Shown here: positions 42,785 to 52,253 of the stretch, piece by piece
Layout of the letters: each line of letters begins with the position of its first letter
Position numbering within the stretch: position 1 is the first letter of the stretch
The notes under the pieces: generated by a model
The model's input: only the letters and a program-made list of their open reading frames with translations
Database searches by the model: none
Told to the model about the DNA's origin: nothing
Made by a program: the position numbers and the translations under genes
NCBI GenBank assembly: GCA_049116315.1
Contig: JAGDZD010000005.1
Location: 62,001-126,000, forward strand
Direction: 5' to 3'
DNA: 64,000 bases
Origin: Thalassobius sp049116315
GTDB lineage: Bacteria; Pseudomonadota; Alphaproteobacteria; Rhodobacterales; Rhodobacteraceae

Positions 42785-44315
42785 GGCGCACCTCTTGTGT
42801 CTCACCCTGCCCGGCCATCCAGATGCCCAGCTCTGCCGGGCTCATTTCGCCGCGCGCAAACGCAGGGGACAAACGCCCGCCTGCAATCACGTGAATGACA
42901 TCGGACAGGGCCATAATTTCATCGAGGTCTTCGGAAATCAGCACCACGGCGGCCCCACGATCCCGCGCCTCAAGCAGCTGGCTGTGCACATAGTTCACAG
43001 CGCCAATATCCAAGCCTCGCACCGGCTGGTTGGCCAAAATGATCTGCGGCGCGGCTTCGAGCACGCGCCCCAAGATCAGTTTTTGCATATTGCCGCCAGA
43101 CAGCAATCGAATAGGTGTGTCCGCACCGAGGCAACGCACGTCGTATTTTCCAATGATATCATCGGCAAACTGACGCGCCCGACGCCAATTCAGCCAGCCC
43201 TTAGAGCTGAATTCTGGCTCTTTGTAGCGCTCGAGTATTGCATTTTCGGTCAGATCAAAGTCGGAAATGGTGCCGGTTTTGTGCCGGTCTTCGGGGATAC
43301 GCGCGATGCCAGAATGCACAGCGCGACGCGCAGACCATTGATCAACCCGCGTGCCGTTCAGCACCACCTGCCCGGAGGAGGCGCCACGAATGCCACCGAT
43401 AACCTCGGCAAGGGCAGCCTGCCCATTGCCAGATACCCCGGCAAATCCCACGATCTGACCTGCTGTCAACGCCACAGACACTGACTTAAGACCCGGCGTG
43501 CTGCCGATGTCGGGTGTCGAGACTTCTTGCAGTTCCAACAAGGCTTTACCGGGCACCGCAGGTGCAATTTCTGGCGCATGCGCCTCGCTGCCCATCATCA
43601 TCGCAGAGAGGGCTTTGGGGTTGGTGTCTTTCGTATCAACGCCGCCCACCAACTGACCGTGACGCAGCACCACAACCCGGTCAGAAATCGCCATAACCTC
43701 GTGCAGCTTGTGGGAAATAAAGATGATCGACAGGCCGTTGGCGATGGCCTGTCGCAGCGTGGCAAACAAATCATCGGTTTCCTGAGGCGTTAAAACGGCC
43801 GTAGGTTCATCCAAGATCAAAATGCGCACATCGCGATAAAGCGCTTTGAGGATCTCAACGCGCTGCCGCTCTCCAACACTCAGATCCCCCACACGCGCGT
43901 CCGGTGACACGCTCAGATGAAACTGGTCCGAGAGGGCCAAAATTTTGGCCCGCGCCGCAGCACGATCCAGGCCCGGACGCCACAGCGACCGCACTCCGAT
44001 GGTGATGTTTTCTTGCACGGTCAGATTATCAGCGAGCGTAAAGTGCTGATGCACCATGCCCACGCCCGCATCCAATGCTGCGCGCGAATTGCCCGCTGGC
44101 AGCGTGTCGCCAAACACCTCAGCCGAGCCACTGTCCGCAGTGTACTGTCCAAAGAGAATGTTCATCAGCGTCGTCTTGCCAGCGCCATTTTCGCCCAAAA
44201 GGGCGACCACTTCACCGCGTTGCAAAGAGAAGCTGATCGCATCATTTGCGACCAGCTCTCCAAAGCGTTTAGTGATGGCGTTTAGGCGAAGAACCTCTTG
44301 TGTGTCCTTGCCCAT
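42774..44315 (-). CDS. BMP-type ABC importer ATPase with two ABC domains
   Basis: The 513-residue protein contains two nucleotide-binding domains. The first has GENGAGKTT, LSVGERQRVEILKAL and ILILDEP. The second is degenerate at Walker A (GVSGNGQAA) with LSGGNMQKLILGRVL and IILANQP. This asymmetry is normal for sugar and nucleoside importers of the MglA/YufO class. It powers uptake by the two permeases downstream. Confidence 0.87.
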   Translation of the reverse strand: MGKDTQEVLRLNAITKRFGELVANDAISFSLQRGEVVALLGENGAGKTTLMNILFGQYTADSGSAEVFGDTLPAGNSRAALDAGVGMVHQHFTLADNLTVQENITIGVRSLWRPGLDRAAARAKILALSDQFHLSVSPDARVGDLSVGERQRVEILKALYRDVRILILDEPTAVLTPQETDDLFATLRQAIANGLSIIFISHKLHEVMAISDRVVVLRHGQLVGGVDTKDTNPKALSAMMMGSEAHAPEIAPAVPGKALLELQEVSTPDIGSTPGLKSVSVALTAGQIVGFAGVSGNGQAALAEVIGGIRGASSGQVVLNGTRVDQWSARRAVHSGIARIPEDRHKTGTISDFDLTENAILERYKEPEFSSKGWLNWRRARQFADDIIGKYDVRCLGADTPIRLLSGGNMQKLILGRVLEAAPQIILANQPVRGLDIGAVNYVHSQLLEARDRGAAVVLISEDLDEIMALSDVIHVIAGGRLSPAFARGEMSPAELGIWMAGQGETQEVRHEA

Positions 44316-44320
44316 GCTGC

Positions 44321-45340
44321 TTACGACGATTTTGGTTCTTCGTCGTTGATCACAACACTAAAGGCACCGGATTTAATCTCGGCCTCGCGTTGCGCCACCA
44401 AGGCCAATGCCTCTGCGGGGATCTTGCCCTCAAAGGTGCCCAAAGGCGCCAATGACGTGCCGCCCTCTTTCATAAAGGAATACATCCCATAATCCGCAGC
44501 AGAGAAGGTGCCCGCCTGAACATGCGCAATGGCAGAATCCAGCGTTGGTTCAAAGTGCCAAATGGCCGAGGCCACAACCGTATCCGGGTAATCCGCTTGC
44601 GTATCGATCACGTTGCCGATGGCCAGAATGCCTTTTTCTTTGGCAGCGTCCGACACGCCAAAACGTTCCGCATAAAGCAAATCCGCGCCGTTTTCGATCA
44701 TCGCAAAGGCGGTTTCCTTGGCCTTTGGCGGATCAAACCAGCTGCCGATAAAGCTAACTTGGAACTTGATGTCTGGGTTCATTTCCGCGGCGCCAGCCAT
44801 GAAGGCATGCATCAGGCGGTTCACTTCGGGAATAGGGAAGCCACCAACCATGCCGATATTGCCGGATTTGGTCATCGCGCCTGCAATGATCCCGGACAGA
44901 TACGAGCCATCTTGGATATAGTTGTCAAAGACCGAGAAGTTCGGCAGGCCAGCGTCTTCTTTGAAGCTTGAGCCCATCAAGAAGGCCACGTCAGGGTAGT
45001 CTGCGGCCACTTCGCGGGCTTCTTGCTCGGCGCCAAACACTTCGCCGATGATCAGCTTGTTGCCAGCTTCGGCATATTCACGCAGCACCCGTGCATAGTC
45101 TGTGTTGCTGACATTTTCCGAGAAGGTGTAAGAAATGTCGCCCCGCTCTTGGGCGGTGACGGCCGCTTTGTGAATACGGCTAACCCATTGTTGTTCCACA
45201 GGAACGGTATAGATACCCGCCGTTTTGATCGGCTCCATCGCCATAACGCGTGTGGCGCCAAAGGCGCTTGCGATCAGCGACGTCGCGGCGGTAGTGGCCA
45301 AAAACTGACGGCGATTGATCTGAGTTTTTTGGGTTTTCAT
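44321..45340 (-). CDS. BMP-family substrate-binding protein, Tat-exported
   Basis: The start at ATG 45340 gives a 339-residue protein with a twin-arginine signal (INRRQFLATTAATSLIASAFG). The rest has the BMP/Med pattern: GDISYTFSENVSNTDYARVLREYAEAG, DVAFLMGSSF, GGFPIPEVNRLMHAFMAGA and VDVIDTQ-like IGNVIDTQADYPD. It binds a nucleoside or base in the periplasm. It is the first gene of an operon with a two-domain ATPase, two permeases and cytosine deaminase. Confidence 0.85.
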   Translation of the reverse strand: MKTQKTQINRRQFLATTAATSLIASAFGATRVMAMEPIKTAGIYTVPVEQQWVSRIHKAAVTAQERGDISYTFSENVSNTDYARVLREYAEAGNKLIIGEVFGAEQEAREVAADYPDVAFLMGSSFKEDAGLPNFSVFDNYIQDGSYLSGIIAGAMTKSGNIGMVGGFPIPEVNRLMHAFMAGAAEMNPDIKFQVSFIGSWFDPPKAKETAFAMIENGADLLYAERFGVSDAAKEKGILAIGNVIDTQADYPDTVVASAIWHFEPTLDSAIAHVQAGTFSAADYGMYSFMKEGGTSLAPLGTFEGKIPAEALALVAQREAEIKSGAFSVVINDEEPKSS

Positions 45341-45369
45341 TGCGAACCTCTCCATGCTGGTTGACACAG

Positions 45370-45398
45370 TTTAAGGTCGTATTTGATTGTTTGGTCAA
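45370..45398 (-). promoter_or_regulatory. Predicted sigma-70-type promoter of the BMP importer operon
   Basis: On the minus strand TTGACC (45398-45393), a 17-base spacer and CTTAAA (45375-45370) lie 30 bp before the start at 45340. The -35 is strong and the -10 weak. Confidence 0.4.
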
Positions 45399-45609
45399 GT
45401 TATTTGAGTTTTCCGTTCCCGGAAGATTTGCCCTCAGCGCCTAATTTGCGGGCTGTGCTCATATTTTTGGCAGTCCATTTCCGCAATGAACTTCAGGATG
45501 TTACTCAATCGAAATAACAGTCAGTGATTGAAACTTAGGCTGATGCCGCGCCAAGTCGGCGCAAGCTGCACCACAGGCGTTAGATCCCCCCCACACCGGG
45601 GCAGCGGTT

Positions 45610-45635
45610 GCAGGGGCTGACCACGCAGCCCCTGC
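45610..45635. terminator. Hairpin after metH
   Basis: Arms GCAGGGGCTG (45610-45619) and CAGCCCCTGC (45626-45635) are perfectly complementary over 10 bases with a 6-base loop. It begins 11 bp after the metH stop. It lacks a T-run. Confidence 0.5.
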
Positions 45636-45646
45636 CAATAGTGCGG

Positions 45647-48600
45647 TTATTCAGCAGCTGTCGCCTGCGCCGACGCCGGGGTGTAGTTCAAGATTGGGGA
45701 CAACCAACGCTCGGTCTCCTCAACACTCATCCCTTTGCGCGCGGCATAGTCTTCGACCTGATCACGTTCGACCTTGGCGACCCCAAAGTAATAGGAATCT
45801 GGATGACCAATGTAGATCCCCGAAACCGACGCACCCGGCCACATGGCAAAGCTGTCAGTCAACTCAACACCGGTTGAAGCTGTGGCATCCAATAGTTTGA
45901 AAATGGTGTCTTTTTCAGTGTGATCCGGCTGTGCAGGATAGCCCGGCGCGGGGCGGATCCCGGCATAATCTTCGCGGATCAAAGCGGCATTGTCCAAACC
46001 TTCATCCGCACCATAGCCCCACAGCTCTTTGCGCACATGTTCATGCATGCGCTCCGCAAAGGCTTCGGCAAAACGGTCCGCCAATGCTTTGACCAAGATC
46101 GAGCTATAGTCATCGTTTTTACCTTCAAAGGCATTGGCGATGTCTTCTTCCTCGGCTCCGGTGGTGACAACAAATGCCCCCACGTAGTCAGCCTGCCCTT
46201 TGGGCGCGACAAAGTCAGACAGGGCGACATTGGGTCGGCCCGCACGTTTGGCGGTTTGCTGACGCAGGGTGTGGAACTTGGCCAGCTCTTCAGTGCGGGC
46301 CTCGTCAGTAAAGACCGAGATGTCATCGCCTTCGGCGTTGGCCGGCCAAATGCCAACCACGGCACGGGGATGGAACCATTTTTCATCGATGATCCGCTTC
46401 AGCATGTCTTGGGCGTCATCAAACAATTGACGCGCCGCCTCCCCCAGTTTTTCGTCTTCTAGGATCCGCGGGTACACCCCACGCATTTCCCAGCTGTGAA
46501 AGAACGGTGTCCAGTCGATATAGCGGCTCAACTCTTCGAGATCCCACCCATCAAAGGACTTTACCCCAACAAAATTGGGGGTCTGGACTTTGAAGTTGCT
46601 CCAATCCACTTGGAAGGCGTTGTCGCGGGCAGTCTGAACCGAAATCCGTTTCTTGGCCAATTCGCTGCGAGCGTGTTTGTCCGCCAGCTTGGAATACTCT
46701 TCGCGCAGATCCGATACAAACGCAGGCTTGCGCTCTTCAGAGAGCAAAGAAGAGACCACGCCAACAGCGCGCGACGCATCGGTGACATAGACCGCTTGGC
46801 CCAAGTCATACTTGGGATCGATCTTCACCGCTGTGTGCACCTTGGAGGTGGTGGCCCCGCCGATCAACAGCGGCAGATCCATGTCCAGTCGCTCCATCTC
46901 GCTGGCGACATGCACCATTTCATCCAAAGACGGCGTGATCAGACCCGACAGGCCAATCACATCCACATCCAGCTCTTTGGCGGTTTGCAGGATCTTTTCC
47001 GCAGGCACCATGACCCCAAGGTCAATGATCTCATAGTTGTTACAGGCCAGAACAACGCCCACGATATTTTTGCCAATATCGTGGACATCCCCCTTAACAG
47101 TGGCCATCAAAACTTTACCAGCGGCCTCGCGCCCACCTTCTTTTTCCTGCTCCATATAGGGCAGCAAAACAGCAACGGATTGTTTCATCACGCGGGCAGA
47201 TTTCACCACCTGCGGCAAGAACATTTTGCCGGCGCCAAACAAATCGCCCACAACGTTCATCCCAGCCATCAAAGGCCCTTCGATCACATGCAGCGGACGT
47301 TCTGCCGCTAGACGGGCTTCTTCGGTATCAGCTTCGATGAATTCGGTGATGCCATTGACCAAAGCATGTTCAAGACGTTTTTCCACGTCAAATTCGCGCC
47401 AAGACATGTCTTTCTCGACACCCTTAGAGCCACCTTTGCCGCGATATTGCTCTGCCAGTTCCAGCAGCTTGTCGGTGCCATCTTCGCTGCGGTTCAAAAC
47501 CACATCCTCGCAGGCATCGCGCAATTCAGGATCGATCTGGTCGTACACGGCCAGCTGACCGGCATTCACGATGCCCATGTCCATGCCCTGTTGAATGGCA
47601 TGATACAGGAACACCGCATGCATCGCTTCGCGCACCGGCTCATTGCCGCGGAAACTAAAGGACAGGTTTGAGACCCCGCCCGAGACATGCACATGCGGCA
47701 GGTCTTGAATGATCCGCTTGGTGGCTTCGATGAAGTCGACACCATAGTTGTTGTGCTCTTCGATACCTGTGGCAACCGCAAAGACGTTGGGATCAAAGAT
47801 GATGTCCTCTGGCGGGAAACCAACCTCTTTGGTCAACAGCTCATAGGCGCGGGTACAGATTTCAACTTTGCGATCTTCTGTGTCGGCCTGGCCTTCTTCG
47901 TCAAACGCCATCACCACAACAGCCGCCCCATAGGCACGGCACAGGCGCGCCTGTTCCAAGAACGCGGCCTCGCCTTCTTTCATCGAAATCGAGTTCACAA
48001 TCGATTTGCCCTGCACACATTGCAGACCGGCTTCGATCACCTCCCATTTGGAGCTGTCGATCATGATTGGAACGCGCGCGATATCGGGCTCTGAGGCGAT
48101 CAAGTTCAGGAATTCGACCATCGCCGCCTTACTGTCGATCAGACCTTCATCCATGTTGATGTCGATGATCTGAGCGCCATTTTCAACCTGCTGCAACGCC
48201 ACTTCGAGGGCGGCAGAAAAATCGCCGTTGGTGATCAGTTTGCGGAACCGGGCAGAACCGGTCACGTTTGTCCGCTCGCCGACGTTCACAAACGGAATGT
48301 TTTCCGTCAACGTGAAAGGCTCAAGACCTGACAGACGCATTTGTGGTGCAATTTTGGGCACAGGGCGCGGAGCGAGATCTTTCACCGCTTCGGCGATGGC
48401 GCGAATGTGGTCATAGGTCGAGCCGCAGCACCCGCCCACAATATTGACCAAACCGTCGCGGGCAAAGCCAGCCACTTGTTCCGCCATATATTCAGGGGTT
48501 TCGTCGTATTCGCCCATTTCATTGGGCAGACCCGCATTGGGATAGGTACAGATCAACGTGTCTGCGATGCCCGACAATTCCACGACATGGGCGCGCATCG

Positions 48601-49378
48601 CCTCGGCTCCCAAAGCACAGTTCAGGCCAACGGTCAGCGGTTGTGCGTGACGTACCGAATGCCAAAAGGCGGTTGGCGTTTGACCCGACAACGTCCGTCC
48701 TGACAGGTCAGTGATGGTCCCAGAGATCATCACTGGGAAGCGTTCGCCAAGTTCTACAAACACCTCTTCGCAAGCAAAAATCGCCGCTTTGGCGTTCAGC
48801 GTGTCAAAGATGGTTTCAATCAACAAGATGTCCGCGCCACCTTTCAACAAGGCACGCGCCTGTTGGGCGTAGGCAATCCGCAGGTCGTCGAAGCTGACGG
48901 CGCGGTAACCGGGGTTGTTCACATCCGGGCTGATCGAAGCGGTGCGGTTTGTTGGCCCCAGCGCGCCGGCAACAAAACGGGCCCGCCCGTCTTTGGCTTC
49001 GGCACGATCCATAGCGGCGCGCGCCAAACGCGCCCCTTCCACGTTCAACTCGTCTACGCGGTCCTGAAGATTGTAATCAGCCTGCGCAATTGTGGTTGAT
49101 GAAAACGTGTTGGTCTCAACAATGTCGGCCCCAACCATCGCGTATTGATAGTGGATCTCTTCGATCACTTCGGGGCGGGTCAGGTTCAGCAGATCATTGT
49201 TGCCCTGCTGAGGTTTGTCCGAGTGGATATGACAGGCACAGCCCGCGCCATGTCCGGTAAAGTCGTCTTCAACGAGGCCCAATTTTTGGATCTGCGTGCC
49301 CATCGCCCCATCCAGAACAAGGATTTTCTCTTTGGCAGCGGCATTCAGGCGATCAAAAACAGGGGAGCGGCGCAACAT
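45647..49378 (-). CDS. metH: Cobalamin-dependent methionine synthase
   Basis: ATG 49378 follows AGGAGG. The 1243-residue protein has all four MetH modules. The homocysteine domain has GLNCALGA and VGGCCGST (zinc cysteines). The folate (pterin) domain begins at about 360 (NVGERTNVTGSARF). The cobalamin domain has VHDIGKNIVGVVLACN, the DxHxxG-type B12 His ligand. The C-terminal AdoMet reactivation domain has RPAPGYPAQPDHTEK. It transfers the methyl group of methyl-tetrahydrofolate to homocysteine. It is a single gene, divergent from sitA. No cobalamin or SAM riboswitch was recognised in its leader. Confidence 0.96.
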   Translation of the reverse strand: MLRRSPVFDRLNAAAKEKILVLDGAMGTQIQKLGLVEDDFTGHGAGCACHIHSDKPQQGNNDLLNLTRPEVIEEIHYQYAMVGADIVETNTFSSTTIAQADYNLQDRVDELNVEGARLARAAMDRAEAKDGRARFVAGALGPTNRTASISPDVNNPGYRAVSFDDLRIAYAQQARALLKGGADILLIETIFDTLNAKAAIFACEEVFVELGERFPVMISGTITDLSGRTLSGQTPTAFWHSVRHAQPLTVGLNCALGAEAMRAHVVELSGIADTLICTYPNAGLPNEMGEYDETPEYMAEQVAGFARDGLVNIVGGCCGSTYDHIRAIAEAVKDLAPRPVPKIAPQMRLSGLEPFTLTENIPFVNVGERTNVTGSARFRKLITNGDFSAALEVALQQVENGAQIIDINMDEGLIDSKAAMVEFLNLIASEPDIARVPIMIDSSKWEVIEAGLQCVQGKSIVNSISMKEGEAAFLEQARLCRAYGAAVVVMAFDEEGQADTEDRKVEICTRAYELLTKEVGFPPEDIIFDPNVFAVATGIEEHNNYGVDFIEATKRIIQDLPHVHVSGGVSNLSFSFRGNEPVREAMHAVFLYHAIQQGMDMGIVNAGQLAVYDQIDPELRDACEDVVLNRSEDGTDKLLELAEQYRGKGGSKGVEKDMSWREFDVEKRLEHALVNGITEFIEADTEEARLAAERPLHVIEGPLMAGMNVVGDLFGAGKMFLPQVVKSARVMKQSVAVLLPYMEQEKEGGREAAGKVLMATVKGDVHDIGKNIVGVVLACNNYEIIDLGVMVPAEKILQTAKELDVDVIGLSGLITPSLDEMVHVASEMERLDMDLPLLIGGATTSKVHTAVKIDPKYDLGQAVYVTDASRAVGVVSSLLSEERKPAFVSDLREEYSKLADKHARSELAKKRISVQTARDNAFQVDWSNFKVQTPNFVGVKSFDGWDLEELSRYIDWTPFFHSWEMRGVYPRILEDEKLGEAARQLFDDAQDMLKRIIDEKWFHPRAVVGIWPANAEGDDISVFTDEARTEELAKFHTLRQQTAKRAGRPNVALSDFVAPKGQADYVGAFVVTTGAEEEDIANAFEGKNDDYSSILVKALADRFAEAFAERMHEHVRKELWGYGADEGLDNAALIREDYAGIRPAPGYPAQPDHTEKDTIFKLLDATASTGVELTDSFAMWPGASVSGIYIGHPDSYYFGVAKVERDQVEDYAARKGMSVEETERWLSPILNYTPASAQATAAE

Positions 49379-49516
49379 ATGGGCCTCCTAAGGCGGAATT
49401 ACAAAACGGTCTCAGACACACATAGCAAGAGTCGGGCCTAGTTAGACGATTGCGCAACATAAGCCCAATTCATAATTATCATATTTTATATGAATCAGGC
49501 TCATCAAGTTACCACT

Positions 49517-49531
49517 TGCGAATAATTCGCA
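49517..49531 (+). promoter_or_regulatory. Mur-box-like palindrome before sitA
   Basis: TGCGAATAATTCGCA is a perfect palindrome around a central A, 42 bp before sitA. Fur-family Mur in alphaproteobacteria represses sitABCD with manganese at sites of this kind. The assignment is from resemblance and position. Confidence 0.55.
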
Positions 49532-49573
49532 GTTTCATTATCAAAAGCCCAACGCAACGCGAAAGGACACTTT

Positions 49574-50467
49574 ATGGCCAAGCTGCACACGTCACTCTTG
49601 CTGGCAACCGCACTGACCACCCTCTCCTCTCAGGCTTTTGCCGACAAAATGAAGGTCGTGACCACCTTTACCGTGTTGGCCGATATGGCCCAAAACGTGG
49701 CCGGTGACGCCGCCGAGGTGGTCTCTGTCACCAAACCCGGTGCTGAAATCCACGGATACGAACCCACGCCGCGCGATATCGTGCGCGCCTATGATGCGGA
49801 TCTGATCCTGTGGAACGGTTTGAACCTCGAACTGTGGTTCGAACAGTTCCTGCGCAACCTAAAGGATGTGCCCTCTGCCACATTGACCGATGGCATCGAA
49901 CCGATTTCAATTTCCAGCGGGTCGTACGAAGGCAAAGCCAACCCACATGCCTGGATGGGTCTGGAAAACGCCTTGATCTATATCGACAATATTTTGGCTG
50001 CATTTGTAGAACATGACCCGGACAACGCGGATATCTACCGCGAGAATGCCGCCCGGTATCAAGACGAGCTGCGGGCCACGATCGCCCCATTGCGAGATCA
50101 GATCTTGTCCATCCCCGAAGCGGAGCGTTGGTTGGTGACCTGTGAAGGTGCCTTTAGCTATCTGGCGCGTGACTTTGGGCTGAACGAATTGTTCCTTTGG
50201 CCTATGAACGCCGATCAAATTGGCACCCCGCAACAGGTGCGCAGCGTGATTGACGGTGTGCGCGCCAATGACATCCGCGCGGTGTTTTGTGAAAGCACGG
50301 TCAGCAGCGATCCAGCCAAACAGGTGGCGCGCGAAACCGGCGCGCTGTTTGGCGGCGATCTCTATGTCGATAGCCTCTCGGCTGCGGATGGCCCCGTGCC
50401 CACCTATTTGGATTTGCTGCGGGTCACCTCTGAGACCATCGTGGCGGGTCTGACAAACGCCGATTAA
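49574..50467 (+). CDS. sitA: Mn/Fe-binding periplasmic protein of a SitABCD importer
   Basis: The start follows AAAGGA. The 297-residue product has a signal peptide (about 1-23, SQAFAD) and a cluster-9 (A-I) metal-binding fold. The metal set is H60 (EIHGYEP), H125 (NPHAW), E191 (CEGAFSYLARDF) and D266 (YVDSLS). The His-His-Glu-Asp set is typical of manganese/iron binders, whereas ZnuA proteins have a third His and an acidic loop. It is the first gene of sitABCD. Confidence 0.88.
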   Translation: MAKLHTSLLLATALTTLSSQAFADKMKVVTTFTVLADMAQNVAGDAAEVVSVTKPGAEIHGYEPTPRDIVRAYDADLILWNGLNLELWFEQFLRNLKDVPSATLTDGIEPISISSGSYEGKANPHAWMGLENALIYIDNILAAFVEHDPDNADIYRENAARYQDELRATIAPLRDQILSIPEAERWLVTCEGAFSYLARDFGLNELFLWPMNADQIGTPQQVRSVIDGVRANDIRAVFCESTVSSDPAKQVARETGALFGGDLYVDSLSAADGPVPTYLDLLRVTSETIVAGLTNAD

Positions 50468-50493
50468 TCGGCTGATGGAATGAAAGACCAGAT

Positions 50494-51384
50494 ATGACCG
50501 CCTCTGAGACCCAGCGAGACGCGCCCACAGACACCGCCAGCGGCATTTCAGCCAAAGGCGTCACGGTCACCTATCGCAATGGTCACACCGCGTTGATCGA
50601 CGCCAGTTTCCAGATCCCCAAGGGCACGGTGACCGCGCTGGTGGGGATCAACGGCGCTGGTAAGTCCACGCTTTTCAAGGCGATCATGGGATTTGTACCG
50701 CTGGCGCGGGGTGACATCCAACTGTTGGGCCAATCGGTGAAATCGGCGCTAAAGCGCAACTTGGTCGCCTATGTACCGCAATCCGAAGAGGTGGATTGGT
50801 CCTTTCCGGTTCTGGTCGATGACGTTGTGATGATGGGGCGCTATGGGCATATGGGCCTGTTACGCCGCCCGTCCAAAGCAGATCATGCCGCGGTGGAACA
50901 GGCGCTGAGCCGGGTCAATATGCTTGAGTTCCGGCACCGCCAGATTGGTGAGCTGTCAGGCGGCCAGCGCAAACGGGTTTTCCTGGCCCGAGCGTTGGCG
51001 CAAGAAGGGCAAGTGATTTTGCTGGACGAGCCTTTCACCGGGGTCGACGTCAAAACCGAAGAACAAATCGTCGCGCTGCTACGGGATTTGCGCGCCGAAG
51101 GGCGGGTGATGCTGGTGTCCACGCACAACCTTGGCTCGGTGCCCGAGTTTTGTGACCGCACCATTTTGGTCAAGCAAACCGTGCTGGCCTATGGGCCGAC
51201 AGAAACAACCTTTACCCGCGACAATCTCAAAGCGGCTTTTGGGGGTGTCTTGCGTCAATTTACGTTGGGTGGCCAGGAGTTACACGACGATGATGACCCA
51301 CGCGAAGTGCGCATTCTAACCGACGATGAACGTCCCTTCGTTCAATATGGTGGCCAGATGCGCAAGCGCGAGGACGACAAATGA
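50494..51384 (+). CDS. sitB: Mn/Fe ABC importer ATP-binding protein
   Basis: The 296-residue ATPase has Walker A GINGAGKST, signature LSGGQRKRVFLARAL and Walker B VILLDEPFTGVD. It starts 26 bp after sitA and overlaps sitC by 4 bp. It supplies energy to the SitC/SitD permease. Confidence 0.88.
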   Translation: MTASETQRDAPTDTASGISAKGVTVTYRNGHTALIDASFQIPKGTVTALVGINGAGKSTLFKAIMGFVPLARGDIQLLGQSVKSALKRNLVAYVPQSEEVDWSFPVLVDDVVMMGRYGHMGLLRRPSKADHAAVEQALSRVNMLEFRHRQIGELSGGQRKRVFLARALAQEGQVILLDEPFTGVDVKTEEQIVALLRDLRAEGRVMLVSTHNLGSVPEFCDRTILVKQTVLAYGPTETTFTRDNLKAAFGGVLRQFTLGGQELHDDDDPREVRILTDDERPFVQYGGQMRKREDDK

Positions 51385-52253
51385 GCCTGCTGCTGGAACC
51401 GTTCAGCTATGGGTATATGACCAACGCGATGTGGGTCTCTGCATTGGTTGGTGGGGTCTGTGCCTTTTTGTCAGCCTATCTGATGCTCAAGGGCTGGTCG
51501 CTGATCGGGGATGCCCTGTCCCATTCGGTTGTACCGGGGGTGGTCGGAGCTTATGCGCTGGGATTGCCCTTTGCGCTTGGCGCGTTTTTGTCGGGCGGTC
51601 TGGCGGCTGCAGCGATGCTATTTCTGTCGGATCGATCCGGCCTAAAGGTCGATGTGGTGATTGGGCTGATCTTTACCAGCTTCTTTGGCTTGGGGCTGTT
51701 CTTGATCTCGGTGTTTCCAACCTCGATCAATGTGCAGACCATCACCATGGGCAATATATTGGCAATCACCCCAGAGGACACGATCCAGCTGGCGATCATC
51801 GGATTCGTGTCTCTGGCTGTGCTGCTGGCAAAGTGGAAAGACCTCATGGTCACCTTCTTTGATGAAAACCACGCCCGAGCCATCGGCTTGCGCCCTGACC
51901 TTTTGAAACTGGTGTTCTTTATCTTGCTGTCCGCATCAGTTGTGGCCGCAATGCAAACCGTCGGGGCCTTTCTGGTGATCGCGATGGTGGTGACACCGGG
52001 GGCCACAGCCTATTTGCTGTGTGATCGTTTTCCCCGCCTCATTTTGGTGTCGGTCACCATCGGAACAGTGTCCAGTTTCGCAGGCGCTTATCTGAGTTAT
52101 TATCTGGATGGCGCCACCGGAGGCGTCATCGTCACGCTGCAAACGACGGTCTTTCTACTGGCTTTCATCTGGGCCCCTAAACATGGGTTGCTGGCGGCCA
52201 AGCGCAAAGCGCGCCACGCCCTGCGTCAGCCTCCTGTTGAGGATCTGACATGA
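51381..52253 (+). CDS. sitC: Mn/Fe ABC importer permease
   Basis: The 290-residue membrane protein has about eight to nine hydrophobic segments and the ABC-3 family marks YLMLKGWSLIGDALSHSVVPGV and MQTVGAFLVIAMVVTPGATAY. It overlaps both neighbours by 4 bp. Confidence 0.88.
   Translation: MSLLLEPFSYGYMTNAMWVSALVGGVCAFLSAYLMLKGWSLIGDALSHSVVPGVVGAYALGLPFALGAFLSGGLAAAAMLFLSDRSGLKVDVVIGLIFTSFFGLGLFLISVFPTSINVQTITMGNILAITPEDTIQLAIIGFVSLAVLLAKWKDLMVTFFDENHARAIGLRPDLLKLVFFILLSASVVAAMQTVGAFLVIAMVVTPGATAYLLCDRFPRLILVSVTIGTVSSFAGAYLSYYLDGATGGVIVTLQTTVFLLAFIWAPKHGLLAAKRKARHALRQPPVEDLT

Larger units (their letters stand above)
45341..45646. other. Intergenic region between metH and the BMP importer operon
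   Basis: 306 bp holding the predicted importer promoter (45370-45398) and a hairpin after metH (45610-45635). No coding frame or structured riboswitch motif was recognised. Confidence 0.4.

Noticed and set aside
45370..45410. Inverted repeat TTGATTG...GGTCAA as an operator before the BMP importer
   Set aside because: Arms match over only four outer bases; better explained as the -35 region.
49379..49573. Cobalamin or SAM riboswitch in the metH leader
   Set aside because: The metH side of the 195-bp gap shows neither the B12 box nor SAM-II-type conserved pieces.
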